DNA from: Octadecabacter sp. B2R22
Lineage (GTDB): Bacteria > Pseudomonadota > Alphaproteobacteria > Rhodobacterales > Rhodobacteraceae
Reading direction: 5' to 3'
DNA length: 64,000 bases
Assembly (NCBI RefSeq): GCF_018861045.1
Contig: NZ_JAHKQJ010000007.1
Location: forward strand, 372,001-436,000
Below are positions 8,486 through 18,483 of this stretch, in pieces. The stretch's first letter is position 1; the number at the start of each line of letters is the position of its first letter. The notes below the pieces were generated by a model, which saw only the letters and a list, made by a program, of their open reading frames with translations, was not told where the DNA came from and made no database searches. A program made the translations under genes and the position numbers.

Positions 8486-10912
8486 TTAGTCGTGCATGCC
8501 TAGATCGTTGGCTGTCTGCCAAATGCGCCAGTGGTCGTGGGGCATATTGGTGTGACGGTTGCCAAACGGGCGGAACGCATCCTGCACCGCATTCGAGAAG
8601 CACGGAACACCGCCAACATGCGGGCTTTCGCCCACGCCTTTGGCCCCAATAGGGTGGTGCGGGCTTGGGGTGACGGTGTAATCCGTTTCGTAGTTTGGAA
8701 CTTCCCATGCCGTTGGCAGGAAGAAGTCCATCAACGTCCCCGTTTTGACATTGCCCATGTCGTCATAGGCAATCTCTTGGCCCAGTGCGACGGCGAGGGC
8801 TTCTGTCAGCCCTCCATGGATTTGCCCTTCGATGACCATTGGATTGATCCGCGTGCCGCAATCATCCAGCGCATAGAAGCGGCGGATTTCCGGCACGCCC
8901 GTATCGACGTCGATGTCCATGACGCAGACATAGGCGCCAAACGGATAGGTCATGTTCGGCGGATCGTAGTAGCTGACCGCCTCAAGCCCAGGTTCTAGAC
9001 CAGGAATGGCTTGATTGTAAGCAGCGTAGGCGATGTCTTTCATCGTCTTGAACTGCTCAGGCGATCCTTTGACGACGAAGCGGTCCACGTCGAATTCCAC
9101 GTCGTTGTCGTGAACTTCGAGCAAATACGCCGCGATCATCTGTGCCTTGGCACGGATTTTACGCCCTGCCATTGCTGCCGCTGCACCCGCAACTGGAGTG
9201 GAGCGGGACCCATATGTGCCCAGACCGTAAGGTGCTGTATCGGTGTCACCTTCCTCAATCGTGATGCTTTCGGCGGACAGGCCAATCTCGGTCGCAAGGA
9301 TTTGCGCGAAGGTCGTGGCGTGGCCTTGGCCTTGGCTGATCGTCCCCAGCCGCGCAACGGCAGACCCTGTCGGGTGGATGCGGATTTCGCAGCTGTCAAA
9401 CATACCCATCCCAAGGATGTCGCAGTTCTTGACAGGTCCCGCGCCAACGATTTCGGTGAAGAATGACAAACCGATGCCCATGACCTTACGGGTTTTGCCT
9501 GCCTTGAAATCCTCAACCCGTTGAGCTTGCTCAGCACGCAGACCTGTATAGTCAACGGCCAGTAGCGCCTTGTCCCACGCAGTTTGATAGTCGCCGGAGT
9601 CGTATTCCCAACCAAGTGCTGCGGTATAGGGGAACTGTTCCTTCTTGATGAAGTTGATCGAACGCAGTTCTGCGGGGTCCATGTTTAACTCAATCGCAAG
9701 GACTTCGATCATGCGTTCGATGAAATACACAGCTTCCGTGACGCGGAACGAACAACGGTAAGATACGCCCCCCGGGGCCTTGTTGGTGTAAACACCATCG
9801 ACGCCCAGATAGGCGACGGGGATGTCATAGGACCCCGTACAGATGTTCATGAAACCCGCTGGGAATTTGGTCGGGTCAGCACAGGCATCAAATGCGCCGT
9901 GGTCAGCGGTGACGTGGCAATGCAGGCCGGTAATCTTGCCCTCTTTGGTAGCGCTGATCTTGCCCTTCATCCAGTAGTCACGCGCGAAGGCGGTGGACAT
10001 CAGATTTTCCATCCGGTCCTCGACCCACTTCACAGGGACGCCCGTCACAATCGAGGCGACGATGGAGCACACATAGCCCGGATAGACACCGACCTTGTTG
10101 CCGAACCCGCCGCCAATATCGGGGGAAACGACACGGATGTTGTGCTCCTCAATACCTGACAGCAGTGATGCAACCGTGCGCACGACGTGTGGTGCTTGGA
10201 AGGTCCCCCACAGGGTTAATTTGCCGTTCACCTTGTCCATCGACGCTACAGATCCACAGGTTTCAAGCGGGCACGGATGGGTGCGGTGGTAATACATCTC
10301 TTCGGTGGCGACGACTTCGGCGTTGTCGATCACCTGATTGGTGGCTTCTTCTTCGCCCGCTTCCCAAGTGAAAATATGATTGGGATGCTTACGAGGACCG
10401 TGGGCACCGTTGGGGATTGAACCGTCTTCGGCCACCATATCCTCACGCAGTACCACGTCTGATTGCAGTGATTTGAACGGATCAACGATCACTTCAAGTT
10501 CTTCGTAATCCACTTCGACCAGCTCAACCGCGTCGGCTGCGATATAGCGGTCATTGGCCACAACGAACGCTACTTCCTGACCTTGGAACAGCACTTTTCC
10601 GTCGGCGAGCACCATCTGTTTGTCGCCCGCCAGAGTCGGCATCCAGTGCAGGTTTAGCGGTTCTAGGTCTTTGGCTGTCAGCACGGCAACAACACCGGGC
10701 AACGCCATCGCGGCGTCGATGTTGATCGATTTCACCCGTGCGTGCGCATAGGGCGACCGTACGAAATCGCCGTGCAGCATGCCCGGTAATTTGATGTCGT
10801 CGACGTAATTGCCTTTGCCTTGGGTAAAGCGTGCGTCTTCAACCCGCTTGCGTGAACACCCCATGCCCTTAAGGTTTGCGACCCGTTCGTCGCGTGTGAT
10901 TTCGTCCTTCAT
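8486..10912 (-). CDS. coxL: CoxL, CO dehydrogenase large subunit (form I)
   Basis: An 808-residue molybdenum hydroxylase large subunit that oxidises CO at a Mo-S-Cu centre. The active-site loop reads SYRCSFR with Cys at residue 387, equivalent to the copper ligand Cys388 of Oligotropha and diagnostic of form I CoxL (form II has AYRGAGR). The C-terminal GAKGVGES motif places the catalytic Glu at residue 762. GGGFGNKVG near 267-275 and HPCPLETCG near 212-220 are further family motifs. The usual form I loop is AYxCSFR; here Ala is replaced by Ser. Its ATG overlaps the coxS stop by four bases. Confidence 0.97.
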   Translation of the reverse strand: MKDEITRDERVANLKGMGCSRKRVEDARFTQGKGNYVDDIKLPGMLHGDFVRSPYAHARVKSINIDAAMALPGVVAVLTAKDLEPLNLHWMPTLAGDKQMVLADGKVLFQGQEVAFVVANDRYIAADAVELVEVDYEELEVIVDPFKSLQSDVVLREDMVAEDGSIPNGAHGPRKHPNHIFTWEAGEEEATNQVIDNAEVVATEEMYYHRTHPCPLETCGSVASMDKVNGKLTLWGTFQAPHVVRTVASLLSGIEEHNIRVVSPDIGGGFGNKVGVYPGYVCSIVASIVTGVPVKWVEDRMENLMSTAFARDYWMKGKISATKEGKITGLHCHVTADHGAFDACADPTKFPAGFMNICTGSYDIPVAYLGVDGVYTNKAPGGVSYRCSFRVTEAVYFIERMIEVLAIELNMDPAELRSINFIKKEQFPYTAALGWEYDSGDYQTAWDKALLAVDYTGLRAEQAQRVEDFKAGKTRKVMGIGLSFFTEIVGAGPVKNCDILGMGMFDSCEIRIHPTGSAVARLGTISQGQGHATTFAQILATEIGLSAESITIEEGDTDTAPYGLGTYGSRSTPVAGAAAAMAGRKIRAKAQMIAAYLLEVHDNDVEFDVDRFVVKGSPEQFKTMKDIAYAAYNQAIPGLEPGLEAVSYYDPPNMTYPFGAYVCVMDIDVDTGVPEIRRFYALDDCGTRINPMVIEGQIHGGLTEALAVALGQEIAYDDMGNVKTGTLMDFFLPTAWEVPNYETDYTVTPSPHHPIGAKGVGESPHVGGVPCFSNAVQDAFRPFGNRHTNMPHDHWRIWQTANDLGMHD

Positions 10913-11403
10913 TGTGCCGCCTCCTTGGATGCGTTCAACTCAGACGCCGCTGAGAGAATTGATTTCACGATGTTCTGGTAGCCCGTGCAGCGGCAGATGT
11001 TGCCAGCGATGCCAAAGCGGACATCTTCCTCGGTTGGGTTAGGGTTTTCTTCCAGCAATTTGGCTGCGCGCGTGATCATGCCCGGCGTGCAAAAACCGCA
11101 CTGGAGGCCGTGATGCTCTTTGAAGTTCTCTTGCAAGACGTGCAACGCGTCGGGGGAACCGAGGCCTTCGACAGTAGTAACCTCAGCGCCATTGGCTTGC
11201 GCCACAAAGACGGTGCAGGATTTAACGGACTTGCCGTTCATCGTAACCGTGCAGGCCCCACAATGGGAGGTCTCGCAGCCCACGTGCGGCCCTGTGATAT
11301 TAAGCTTTTCACGCAGCGCATAGATCAGCAGCTCGCGTGGTTCAGCAAGGAATTCGTGGTCCTCACCGTTAACGTTAAGTTTGACGTGCATCTTGTTTGA
11401 CAT
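10909..11403 (-). CDS. coxS: CoxS, CO dehydrogenase small [2Fe-2S] subunit
   Basis: A 164-residue iron-sulfur subunit that passes electrons from the CoxL molybdenum site to the CoxM flavin. Eight cysteines define two [2Fe-2S] clusters: the ferredoxin-type set Cys43, 48, 51, 63 and the C-terminal helical-domain set Cys102, 105, 137, 139 (CGFC and CRCTG). The start at 11403 is preceded by GGGAGAAAAAAC, a good ribosome-binding site; the frame is open further up to 11463, overlapping coxM, but without family similarity. The gene order M-S-L is the typical one. Confidence 0.96.
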   Translation of the reverse strand: MSNKMHVKLNVNGEDHEFLAEPRELLIYALREKLNITGPHVGCETSHCGACTVTMNGKSVKSCTVFVAQANGAEVTTVEGLGSPDALHVLQENFKEHHGLQCGFCTPGMITRAAKLLEENPNPTEEDVRFGIAGNICRCTGYQNIVKSILSAASELNASKEAAQ

Positions 11404-11416
11404 AGTTTTTTCTCCC

Positions 11417-12271
11417 TTACGCCCGTGACCAAGCGCGCGCGATGGCGCGGCCAAGGACGACACCAGCGGCGTGGCGTTTGAATGCGACGGGGCCGCGGTT
11501 GTCTTCGGTTGGATCGATGTCGTCCAGCATGGCGGTGACGGCTGCCTTTACGGCCACCTCATCGCAAGTCGAACCAACAAGAGCGGTGCCCGCGTCTTCG
11601 GACCAGACCGGCGTATCGCTGAGGTTGGTCATAGCGATTGAGGCCGCAGAAACTTTGCCACCCTCTTTAAAGATTTGTGCGGCAGCAGCGGCCGTCGCAT
11701 AATCGCCGATCTTGCGCTTTTGCTTTTCATAAGCGAAGCCACCGACGGGGGCTGCAAAGCTCACAGCAGTCAGGACCTCTTCGTCCTCGCGGTCGGTCAT
11801 ATAGGCTGCCTCGTAGAAATCGCGCGCATCGACCACGCGGTCCCCATCAGGGCCAACAAGGTGAAACTGTGCGTTCAGGCACTGCATCAGGCCAGGCATG
11901 TCGTTGCCAGGATCCCCGTTTGCAACGTTGCCACCCACGGTGCCCATGTAACGAACCTGTGGGTCTGCAATTTGCAGCGCTGCCTCTTTCATGATGGGGG
12001 CAGCTTTTTCCATCTCGGCAGAATTAATAATCTCGTGTTGGGTTACCATCGCCCCGATGGTGATGGAGCCGCCTGAGATGGCGATCTCGCTCAGACCTTC
12101 AATGGCTTGAAGATCAATCAGATGTGGCACCTCGGCCATCCGCAACTTCATCATGGGGATCAGGCTGTGCCCGCCCGCCATGACGCGTGCGTCGTCTCCG
12201 TGTTCTTGGAGCAAGGCTATTACGCCCGCCATATCCGTGGGCCTATAGTATTCAAACGCTGCTGGTATCAT
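11417..12271 (-). CDS. coxM: CoxM, CO dehydrogenase FAD-binding medium subunit
   Basis: A 284-residue FAD-binding subunit of CO dehydrogenase. The first FAD loop AGGHSLIP is at residues 32-39 and the second, [14 protein letters not shown], near residue 110; the C-terminal domain has the CO dehydrogenase flavoprotein fold. The start at 12271 ([14 protein letters not shown]) is chosen because a strong GGGAGGTGAAGCG ribosome-binding region precedes it; an ATG nine codons upstream (12298) is also in frame. It is the first gene of the structural cox operon, with repeated promoter elements upstream. Confidence 0.95.
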   Translation of the reverse strand: MIPAAFEYYRPTDMAGVIALLQEHGDDARVMAGGHSLIPMMKLRMAEVPHLIDLQAIEGLSEIAISGGSITIGAMVTQHEIINSAEMEKAAPIMKEAALQIADPQVRYMGTVGGNVANGDPGNDMPGLMQCLNAQFHLVGPDGDRVVDARDFYEAAYMTDREDEEVLTAVSFAAPVGGFAYEKQKRKIGDYATAAAAAQIFKEGGKVSAASIAMTNLSDTPVWSEDAGTALVGSTCDEVAVKAAVTAMLDDIDPTEDNRGPVAFKRHAAGVVLGRAIARAWSRA

Positions 12272-12349
12272 CGCTTCACCTCCCGTTTCCGCAATCATGT
12301 GTCAGGAGGACAGGTTGTACGCAGTCGTATGCAGTGGCTTGCGTTATTG

Positions 12350-12400
12350 AACGAAATGATCGGGTTTTTTCACGAAATGCGCCTAGGGTTGCACGAAGTG
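12350..12400 (-). promoter_or_regulatory. Three 21-bp-spaced direct repeats upstream of coxM
   Basis: On the plus strand AACGAAATG (12350-12358), CACGAAATG (12371-12379) and CACGAAGTG (12392-12400) repeat at exactly 21-base intervals, i.e. on one face of the helix. LytTR-domain regulators typically bind 9-bp imperfect direct repeats with about 12-bp spacers, which is this geometry, and the gene immediately upstream encodes an MHYT-LytTR protein. The nearest repeat is 79 bases before the coxM start. Assignment as the CO-regulator binding site is inference. Confidence 0.6.
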
Positions 12401-12407
12401 CGAAATG

Positions 12408-13544
12408 CTAAAGGCCAAGTACGTCGCGCACACCCTTGAGGTGGGAACGACTGACGGGGACCGAAGGCAATTGCGGCGATGCGAAGCGGCAAACGCCCGT
12501 ATCTTTGAGCCGTTCAAAGTCGTTGACCATAGCAGGGTTCACCAAATAGCTGCGATGGGTTCGAATAAAACCAGCCGCTTCCAATCGTGTGATCGCCTCT
12601 GTAATCGGCCAACCGCAAAATTGCTTTGCGTCGGCGGTAAAAACGTTGGTGTAGTGCCCTTCGGCCTGAACAAATGCGACCTGTTCTGAGGCGATCAATT
12701 TCGTGACGCCATTGTGGTCGCACGGAATGCGTACGGTTGCTGGGGCCGGATTGAATACAGGTTCAGTTGTCTTTGGTTGTTGTACGGCAAGAGGGGGAGG
12801 GGCTGGTGTCCCCGCCGTGGGTGCAAAGAACGTCACCCCCATCCAAAGGAACGCGCCAAAAATGACAAAGCTGGAAAGAATGACACCCATCGCGAGCGTT
12901 TCATTGCTCATCACAGGGCCAAATTCGTGCATCGTCGGAACGGCAATGAAATTTGTGCCTGCCATCGCGGCAAAATGAACAGCGCTTACGGCCGTCCCAA
13001 AGCACAGCGTTCCCAATAGAATGTTGCGATTGGTCCGGCGGCCATAGGCAATCCAGAACGCGGCGATACAAAGTCCCACGGCAGAAACGACGGCCAGTAA
13101 AATCCCAAGCGGCGTGTAAACGGCGCGGCACAATTGAAGGCCTGCCATTCCGATATAATGCATCGCCAGTATGCCACAGCCAACCAATGCTCCTGCGGCT
13201 GACAGGGTAAAAGGCGTCCGTTCGCGAAAGTGAAGTAACAGCAAAGCCGTTCCCACAATCAAAATTGCCAACAGCGCGGACGCGAGTGTTATCGCCGCAT
13301 CGTAATAAAAAAGGATGGGCATCTGAATGCCGAGCATGGCCACAAAATGCATCGACCAAATGCCGCCCCCTAGGGCGATAGACGACATCGCGATCGATAC
13401 CTTTCGACGTGCCACACTTTTCGTTGAAAGATCTTTGGACAACGTCAAACCCGTAAAGCCAGCGACAAGAGCAACGATGATAGAAGCCAAGACAAGAGCG
13501 GTATTGTTGGTGGTGTCTAAAAATTCCATTCTGGTTGATGGCAT
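12408..13544 (-). CDS. coxC: CoxC-like MHYT-LytTR membrane regulator
   Basis: A 378-residue protein with an N-terminal MHYT sensor and a C-terminal LytTR DNA-binding domain, the architecture of CoxC and CoxH in carboxydotrophs. The MHYT motifs are MHFVAM (65-70), MHYIGM (128-133) and VHFAAM (189-194), lying between about seven hydrophobic segments; MHYT domains are predicted to bind copper and sense CO, NO or O2. A Pro-rich linker (about 245-270) precedes the LytTR domain (272-378, with AFVQAEGHYTNVF and FIRTHRSYLVNP). It lies directly upstream of coxM in the same orientation and is the likely regulator of the operon. Confidence 0.88.
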   Translation of the reverse strand: MPSTRMEFLDTTNNTALVLASIIVALVAGFTGLTLSKDLSTKSVARRKVSIAMSSIALGGGIWSMHFVAMLGIQMPILFYYDAAITLASALLAILIVGTALLLLHFRERTPFTLSAAGALVGCGILAMHYIGMAGLQLCRAVYTPLGILLAVVSAVGLCIAAFWIAYGRRTNRNILLGTLCFGTAVSAVHFAAMAGTNFIAVPTMHEFGPVMSNETLAMGVILSSFVIFGAFLWMGVTFFAPTAGTPAPPPLAVQQPKTTEPVFNPAPATVRIPCDHNGVTKLIASEQVAFVQAEGHYTNVFTADAKQFCGWPITEAITRLEAAGFIRTHRSYLVNPAMVNDFERLKDTGVCRFASPQLPSVPVSRSHLKGVRDVLGL

Positions 13545-13944
13545 CAAATTTCAAACAAATCAAACGGGCAAACACCGCGTCCACATCAATCCCGCGTCAT
13601 CCGCCTTGTTTGCCTGACGACATACTAGTAGCGCAACAGGTAATGGATTTGCGATTAATTTTCGGGCGAACTGCAGTTTATTGACTGAAAATTAGGCAAG
13701 CCTCTTGGGGGTCGCGTGTTTTCTAGCGCGATGCGTTGCCTTGCTGCGGTGCGGCGTCAAGTCTCGCCCTGCCTCTTGATGAGGGGCATGAGTGCCAAGC
13801 GAGGGCGCGATCCTGGAAGATAACAACCCTCGCATGGCTGCAACAATAAGCTGCGGCAATAGGGATACCGTGGTTTTCGCCTTTCGAACAGGCGTAACTA
13901 TCGGGCCAAGACCGCGGCCGAATTCCAAATGGGGGAACGATCCT
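13545..13944. other. 400-base divergent intergenic region between coxC-like and urtA
   Basis: No convincing gene is present. Frames open through it are shadows or an unlikely N-terminal extension of UrtA. It must contain the promoters for the coxC-like gene (minus) and urtA (plus). A perfect 8-base inverted repeat TAATTTTC (13656-13663) / GAAAATTA (13687-13694) with a TTGACT between its arms could mark a promoter or operator. No clear sigma-54 or NtrC consensus was found by eye. Confidence 0.4.
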
Positions 13945-15234
13945 TTGAAGACGTCCACAAAACTTCTTTCTACTCTTTCAACGATGACCTTGATTGCTGC
14001 TGGCAGCAGCGCGATGGCGCAAGACTGCACCATCAAGGTTGGCGTTTTGCACTCGCTGTCCGGTACAATGGCGATTTCCGAAACAACTTTGGCTGACACC
14101 ATGCAAATGCTTGTCGCCACACAAAACGAAGCAGGCGGCGTTCTGGGCTGTGAACTGGAAGCGGTCGTTGTTGACCCTGCATCCGACTGGCCACTGTTTG
14201 CTGAAAAAGCTCGTGAGCTTTTGACTGTGCACGAAGTCGACGTGATCTTCGGCAACTGGACATCGGTGTCCCGTAAATCTGTTTTGCCAGTTATCGAAGA
14301 ACTGAACGGCCTTCTGTTCTACCCAGTTCAGTACGAAGGCGAAGAGTCCTCACGTAACGTATTCTATACCGGTGCCGCACCAAACCAGCAGGCCATTCCG
14401 GCTGTCGATTATTTCCTCGAAGAGCTGGGCGTAGAGCAATTTGCGCTTTTGGGGACAGACTATGTCTATCCTCGCACCACCAACAACATTCTCGAAAGCT
14501 ACTTGATTTCAAAGGGTATCGCGCCAGAGAATATCTTTGTGAACTACACACCATTCGGTCATTCTGACTGGGCAACGATTGTTGGTGACGTTGTAGCGCT
14601 GGGCGCAGACGGCAACCAAGTTGGCGTAATCTCGACAATCAACGGTGATGCGAACGTCGGTTTCTACAAAGAATTGGCTGCTGCCGGCGTTTCTGCTGAC
14701 GACATCCCAGTTGTTGCGTTCTCTGTTGGTGAAGAAGAGCTGTCCGGCTTTGACACATCCGAGCTGGTTGGCCACTTGGCTGCATGGAACTACTTCATGT
14801 CCGCTGACACCGAAGCCAACACGCAGTTCATCGCTGATTGGCAAGCCTACACTGGCGACGACACACGCGTCACAAACGACCCAATGGAAGCCCACTACAT
14901 CGGTTTCAACATGTGGGTGAACGCAGCAGAAGCAGCTGGAACCGTTGAAGTCGACGCCGTTCGCGCAGCAATGTACGGTCAGGAATTCCCGAACCTGACA
15001 GGCGGCACAGCCGTAATGTTGCCAAACCACCACCTGTCCAAGCCAGTTCTGATTGGTGAGATCACAGCGGACGGTCAGTTCGACATCATCAGCCAGACAA
15101 GCGAAGTTCCAGGTGATGCATGGACAGACTACTTGCCAGAATCTGCGGTCCTTGTTTCCGATTGGAAAGACCTCGGTTGCGGCATGTACAACACCGAAAC
15201 TGAAACATGCGTTCAGCTGACATCTAACTACTAA
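13945..15234 (+). CDS. urtA: UrtA, urea ABC transporter substrate-binding protein
   Basis: A 429-residue periplasmic urea-binding protein of the Leu/Ile/Val-binding superfamily. The start is a TTG at 13945, nine bases after GGGGGA (13931-13936); it gives a normal signal peptide (basic N-terminus, hydrophobic core, cleavage after SSAMA at residue 25). The frame is open upstream to 13792, but that part lacks signal-peptide character. Mature-protein motifs such as VGVLHSLSGTMAISE, FGNWTSVSRKSVLP and NGLLFYPVQYEGEESS are typical of UrtA. It heads urtABCDE and is followed by a hairpin. Confidence 0.95.
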   Translation: MKTSTKLLSTLSTMTLIAAGSSAMAQDCTIKVGVLHSLSGTMAISETTLADTMQMLVATQNEAGGVLGCELEAVVVDPASDWPLFAEKARELLTVHEVDVIFGNWTSVSRKSVLPVIEELNGLLFYPVQYEGEESSRNVFYTGAAPNQQAIPAVDYFLEELGVEQFALLGTDYVYPRTTNNILESYLISKGIAPENIFVNYTPFGHSDWATIVGDVVALGADGNQVGVISTINGDANVGFYKELAAAGVSADDIPVVAFSVGEEELSGFDTSELVGHLAAWNYFMSADTEANTQFIADWQAYTGDDTRVTNDPMEAHYIGFNMWVNAAEAAGTVEVDAVRAAMYGQEFPNLTGGTAVMLPNHHLSKPVLIGEITADGQFDIISQTSEVPGDAWTDYLPESAVLVSDWKDLGCGMYNTETETCVQLTSNY

Positions 15235-15246
15235 GATGCGTTTTGG

Positions 15247-15272
15247 GCGGGCGGGGCAGGTGCCTCGCCCGC
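15247..15272 (+). terminator. Intercistronic hairpin after urtA
   Basis: GCGGGCGGGGCA (15247-15258) pairs with TGCCTCGCCCGC (15261-15272), a 12-pair stem with one G-U pair and a very tight loop. No T-run follows, so it is more likely an mRNA-stabilising or attenuating element that raises urtA expression over urtBCDE than a full terminator. Confidence 0.6.
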
Positions 15273-15297
15273 TTCACGACCAATGAAAGAATACCCA

Positions 15298-17247
15298 ATG
15301 CTGCGACTTCTGCTCGCGTGCCTGTCCCTGTGTGTGGCCCTCGTTTTGGCCCAACCCGTTCAGGCGCAAACCCTCCAAGACGTTTTGCAAAACAATGCAG
15401 AGGCCGTTGCCAAACCCTCCCGCCGCACAGTTGATGATGTTATTGCCGCCTTGGTTGCGTCCTCGGCCACTGGCATTCCTGATTTCCTAGAAGGATGGCG
15501 CGCCAAAGAGATTTGGCAGCGCGACGCCGACGGTTTGTTTTTCCGCGCTGTAGAAGACGGGGATGGTTTGATCCTTACCGATCTGGACACCGCAGAGGTC
15601 ACGACCGTTGCCGATGATGACGGATTTAGCCAAGCCAAACCCAATGCAGGCGTGCGCCGCGTGATCAGCAGCGCTTTGGTTCAATTCCTGCTGTCTGACC
15701 CTGACATCACCCGCCGCCAGTCCGCGCTTGATGCGATTGGCCGCGATCCGTCGGGGGATCAGCTTGCGCCACTACGGGCCAGCCTTGAGGGCGAGCCAGA
15801 TGCAGATATCCTTGCGCGCAAACAACAGCTTGAACGCCAGCTAACGGCGCAGTTTGATGAAGACCCAGCCGCGCGGATTGCAGCGATCAATGATCTGTCA
15901 GGTGACGTCAGCGTCGAAGTGCGCGGTGTGATCAGCCAAGTTCTGGCCACACGCCAATTCGTGGCCGTTGATGTTCCTGAGGGCACAAACCTCGCTCGGA
16001 TCCTTGAGGTCGGGGAAAACCTGTCAGCTGATGATGCGTATCAACAACTGGTTGAAGCGGACCTCGCACCCGCAACCGTTTCCCTTGATGATGTTGTCGC
16101 AACGCTTACGGCACAAATTTCAAACGGGCAGGTGGCTGGTGTGGACGTGTCCACGCTCGACACTGACGACGCACGCATCGCCGCCTATGAAACCTTGGTG
16201 GCCAGCGGTGACGCACCTGCGATTATTTTGCCAGATGAACGCGCGGCAGCGATCAGTGCGCATACGTTCTACCTCGCCTATACCGAAGAGAATGCCGATA
16301 TCACGGGGGCCGCCGAAGACGCGCAATCCGCGATTGCGGGGTATCTTGGGGCTGGTCAAACGATCGATCTTACGATGGATGCCCTGTCGCTGGCATCGAT
16401 CTATTTTCTCGCAGCAATTGGCCTTGCGATTACGTTTGGCGTGATGGGGGTCATCAACATGGCCCACGGCGAATTCATAATGATGGGGGCCTATGCTGGC
16501 TACGTCGTGCAGCAGGTTGTGCCAAATTACACGTTGTCGATCATCATCGCGCTGCCCGTCGCCTTTGCGGTGACCTTTGCAGCTGGGGTTGCGATGGAAC
16601 GCTTGGTCATCCGGCATCTCTATCATCGACCGCTGGAAACCTTGCTTGCCACGTTTGGTATCGCAATCGTCCTGCAGCAACTGGCCAAGAACATTTTTGG
16701 CACGCAGGCCCGTCCACTTACGTCACCTGACTGGTTGGCTGGCGCTTGGGTGGTCAATGATGTGATCCAGATCAGCTATATCCGTATCGCGATTTTCGTT
16801 TTGGCGCTGCTGTTCTTGGGGCTGATCTTGTTCATTCTGAAACGCACTCGGCTAGGGCTAGAAGTCCGCGCCGTGACCCAAAACCCCGGCATGGCCGCGA
16901 GCATGGGCATCAACCCTGATCGCATCAATATGCTGACGTTCGGGCTTGGGTCTGGCATCGCAGGGATCGCAGGGGTTGCCATTGGGCTTTATGCCAAGGT
17001 GACATCTGAAATGGGTGCGGATTACATCGTGCAGTCTTTCATGACAGTCGTTGTTGGCGGTGTCGGTAACGTCTGGGGCACGCTTGCTGGTGCGTCGCTG
17101 ATCGGGTTCACCCAAAAGGGGATCGAATTCTTCAACCCATCCAACACGTTGGCGGCACAGACCTATATGATCCTGTTCGTGATCCTGTTCATCCAATTCA
17201 GACCCAAGGGTATTGTTGCCCTCAAGGGTCGTGCGGCGGGGGACTAG
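15298..17247 (+). CDS. urtB: UrtB, urea ABC transporter permease with long N-terminal extension
   Basis: A 649-residue protein (654 if the ATG at 15283 is used). Residues 1-23 form a signal peptide (MLRLLLACLSLCVALVLAQ), followed by about 330 polar residues with alpha-helical, HEAT-like character, and then the LivH-type permease from about residue 355, with the landmark VINMAHGEFIMMGAYAGY. The extended periplasmic N-terminal part is common in proteobacterial UrtB and is absent from shorter cyanobacterial forms. The start at 15298 has GAAAGAA upstream. UrtC starts 3 bases after the stop. Confidence 0.93.
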   Translation: MLRLLLACLSLCVALVLAQPVQAQTLQDVLQNNAEAVAKPSRRTVDDVIAALVASSATGIPDFLEGWRAKEIWQRDADGLFFRAVEDGDGLILTDLDTAEVTTVADDDGFSQAKPNAGVRRVISSALVQFLLSDPDITRRQSALDAIGRDPSGDQLAPLRASLEGEPDADILARKQQLERQLTAQFDEDPAARIAAINDLSGDVSVEVRGVISQVLATRQFVAVDVPEGTNLARILEVGENLSADDAYQQLVEADLAPATVSLDDVVATLTAQISNGQVAGVDVSTLDTDDARIAAYETLVASGDAPAIILPDERAAAISAHTFYLAYTEENADITGAAEDAQSAIAGYLGAGQTIDLTMDALSLASIYFLAAIGLAITFGVMGVINMAHGEFIMMGAYAGYVVQQVVPNYTLSIIIALPVAFAVTFAAGVAMERLVIRHLYHRPLETLLATFGIAIVLQQLAKNIFGTQARPLTSPDWLAGAWVVNDVIQISYIRIAIFVLALLFLGLILFILKRTRLGLEVRAVTQNPGMAASMGINPDRINMLTFGLGSGIAGIAGVAIGLYAKVTSEMGADYIVQSFMTVVVGGVGNVWGTLAGASLIGFTQKGIEFFNPSNTLAAQTYMILFVILFIQFRPKGIVALKGRAAGD

Positions 17248-17250
17248 ATC

Positions 17251-18483
17251 ATGAAAAACACCTTCATCGCGCGTAACCCGTCCGTCTTGTGGTTCCTTGC
17301 TGGGCTGGCGATTTTCACGATCCTTGTGACAATCATGAGCGAAGCCACAGGGTTCGGTCTCATCTCGACCTCATTCCTGAAGACCTTGGGCAAGACCCTG
17401 TGCCTGTGCCTTGTGGCCATCGCCATGGATGTTGTCTGGGGCTATTGCGGCATCCTAAGCCTTGGGCACTTCGCATTCTTTGGCATTGGTGGGTACGCCA
17501 TCGGTATGTGGCTGATGTATGCGCGTACCGAAGGGATCGTGCTGACCTCTCTTAAGGCGAATGCGCTCCCTCCGACCGCGACCGAGATTACAGACGCCAT
17601 TGGTGGTCAGATTTTCGGTGTCGTTGGCAGTTCGGACTTCCCGATGATTTGGGCGTTCTCACACAGCCTGCCACTGCAACTGCTGGCAGTGATCTTGGTT
17701 CCCGGGGTGTTGGCATTGGTGTTTGGTTGGCTGGCGTTTCGCAGCCGGGTGACAGGGGTCTACTTGTCCATCCTGACCCAAGCGATGACACTGGCATTGT
17801 CCCTTTACTTTTTCCAAAACGATACCGGTTTGCGGGGCAACAACGGGTTGTCAGGTTTGCAAAACATTCCAGGTCTTGAGGATCAAAGCCAAGCGGTTGT
17901 TTCGCTCTGGTTCTTCTGGGCCTCTGCGATTGCGCTGGCGCTTGGCTATGTGCTGTTTGCCTATGTGGTGTCTGGTAAGTTCGGGTCCGTTATTCGCGCC
18001 ATTCGCGACAACGAAGCCCGCGTTAGGTTCCTTGGGTATCACGTTGAACACTATAAACTTTTCGTCTTTACGCTGACGGCAATGATCGCTGGTGTGGCTG
18101 GGGCTTTGTATTACCCGCAAGCGGGCATCATTAACCCCGCCGAGATCGCGCCGATTGCATCGATCTATTTGGCGGTTTGGGTCGCCATTGGTGGACGTGG
18201 GCGGCTTTATGGTGCGGTGATTGGCGCGGCGTTGGTGTCACTGTTGTCATCTTGGTTCACAGGCGGTTCCGCCCCCAACATCAATCTTGGTTTCTATGTG
18301 ATCAAATGGACCGACTGGTGGCTGGTGCTGCTTGGCCTGTCCTTCGTGTTGGTCACGCTGTTCTTTCCCAAAGGCATCGGCGGCATCTTTGATGCTTTGG
18401 CGAAAAAGACGCCACCCAATCGCGAGGGCGATTTTGGCCCCGACAAGGGCGCGTGGCGCAATGAAGAGGGGGAGCCATCATGA
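17251..18483 (+). CDS. urtC: UrtC, urea ABC transporter permease
   Basis: A 410-residue LivM-type inner-membrane permease, the partner of UrtB. Family landmarks are DVVWGYCGILSLGHFAFFGIGGYAIGMW near residues 52-80 and the C-terminal AIRDNEARVRFLGYHVEHYKL cytoplasmic loop that contacts the ATPases. Roughly ten hydrophobic segments are visible. It follows urtB after three bases and overlaps urtD by four bases, so the permease and ATPase genes are translationally coupled. Confidence 0.95.
   Translation: MKNTFIARNPSVLWFLAGLAIFTILVTIMSEATGFGLISTSFLKTLGKTLCLCLVAIAMDVVWGYCGILSLGHFAFFGIGGYAIGMWLMYARTEGIVLTSLKANALPPTATEITDAIGGQIFGVVGSSDFPMIWAFSHSLPLQLLAVILVPGVLALVFGWLAFRSRVTGVYLSILTQAMTLALSLYFFQNDTGLRGNNGLSGLQNIPGLEDQSQAVVSLWFFWASAIALALGYVLFAYVVSGKFGSVIRAIRDNEARVRFLGYHVEHYKLFVFTLTAMIAGVAGALYYPQAGIINPAEIAPIASIYLAVWVAIGGRGRLYGAVIGAALVSLLSSWFTGGSAPNINLGFYVIKWTDWWLVLLGLSFVLVTLFFPKGIGGIFDALAKKTPPNREGDFGPDKGAWRNEEGEPS

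Noticed and set aside
13621-13630. CATACTAGTA resembling the GntR operator core, upstream of the coxC-like gene
   Set aside because: The best alignment to CTGGTATACCAG gives only 7 of 12 matches and the neighbouring genes have no link to uronates.
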